Source of the DNA: CAYJLW01 sp964370965
GTDB taxonomy: Bacteria > Actinomycetota > Acidimicrobiia > UBA2766
Length of the DNA stretch: 12,670 nucleotides
Direction: 5' to 3'
Assembly: GCA_964370965.1 (NCBI GenBank)
Contig: CAYJLW010000097.1
Location: forward strand, 1 to 12,670
A program made the translations under genes and the position numbers. Below are positions 12,641-12,670 of the stretch, piece by piece. Below the pieces are notes generated by a model that saw nothing but the letters and a program-made list of their open reading frames with translations, did not search any database and was not told the DNA's origin. Every line of letters starts with the position of its first letter. The stretch's first letter is position 1.

Positions 12641-12670
12641 GTTCACAACTCACGTACGTGAGTTGTGAAC
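12641..12670. repeat. Perfect 30-bp palindrome at the end of the window
   Basis: The half-site GTTCACAACTCACGT (12641-12655) is followed directly by its exact reverse complement (12656-12670), with no mismatch and no spacer. The core is ACGTACGT. It is close to half AT, against the very GC-rich surroundings, and lies 23 bp after the Gfo/Idh stop. It may serve as a terminator (13-bp stem with a GTAC loop), a site for a dimeric DNA-binding protein, or a dispersed palindromic repeat. The window ends on its last base, so a longer symmetry (preceding bases ACTTTGGAG) cannot be tested. Confidence 0.85.

Noticed and set aside
1..12670. CRISPR array, tRNA, rRNA, transposase, integrase or phage genes
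   Set aside because: No spaced direct repeats, cloverleaf-like segments, rRNA-like stretches or DDE/recombinase motifs were seen on either strand.

Overview
The window is very GC-rich, densely packed, and carries gene families typical of high-GC Actinomycetota: a TLP1-type thiolase-like protein, an actinobacterial ArsR with an N-terminal CC pair, a Pro-rich single-pass membrane protein, and lipoproteins. Gene content would fit an environmental or metagenome-assembled actinobacterium, possibly Acidimicrobiia, but no marker gene is present to fix the lineage. No tRNA, rRNA, CRISPR array, transposase or phage gene was seen. Twelve protein genes are supported.

Left part (1-3020): a short-chain dehydrogenase (SDR) gene on + converges with a NERD-domain gene on -. 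The NERD gene and an acyl-CoA dehydrogenase gene then diverge from a 352-bp gap. About 140 bp of that gap is almost pure runs of G or C, most likely a sequencing or assembly artefact, so the linkage across it is not secure.

Middle (2997-5803): a hairpin separates the acyl-CoA dehydrogenase from a tight three-gene minus-strand operon. Its order is arsR, then an alpha/beta hydrolase with an intact catalytic Ser, then a short alpha/beta-fold protein whose nucleophile position is Gly. The genes are joined by 4-base ATGA and GTGA stop/start overlaps. A dienelactone hydrolase gene diverges from arsR. The shared intergenic region holds a TCGA-n6-TCGA dyad and a perfect 12-bp inverted repeat. An arsenic-type repressor governing alpha/beta-fold proteins, with no arsenic resistance gene in sight, is the most unusual genetic arrangement here.

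Right part (5913-12670): two minus-strand envelope proteins (a Thr/Pro-rich lipoprotein and a Pro-rich single-pass membrane protein) come first. They are followed by a secreted PI-PLC-like phosphodiesterase, a TLP1 thiolase-like protein lacking the thiolase cysteines, a GH43-like lipoprotein glycosidase, and a divergent Gfo/Idh/MocA oxidoreductase. The window ends exactly on a perfect 30-bp palindrome that is much richer in AT than its surroundings.

Taken together, the genes suggest lipid/acyl-CoA metabolism (SDR, acyl-CoA dehydrogenase, hydrolases, TLP1) and extracytoplasmic glycan or phosphoinositide turnover (PI-PLC, GH43, Gfo/Idh). These links rest on family and proximity only. I did not find a clearly new multi-gene system. 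The best leads are the terminal palindrome and the arsR operon with its apparent pseudo-hydrolase.
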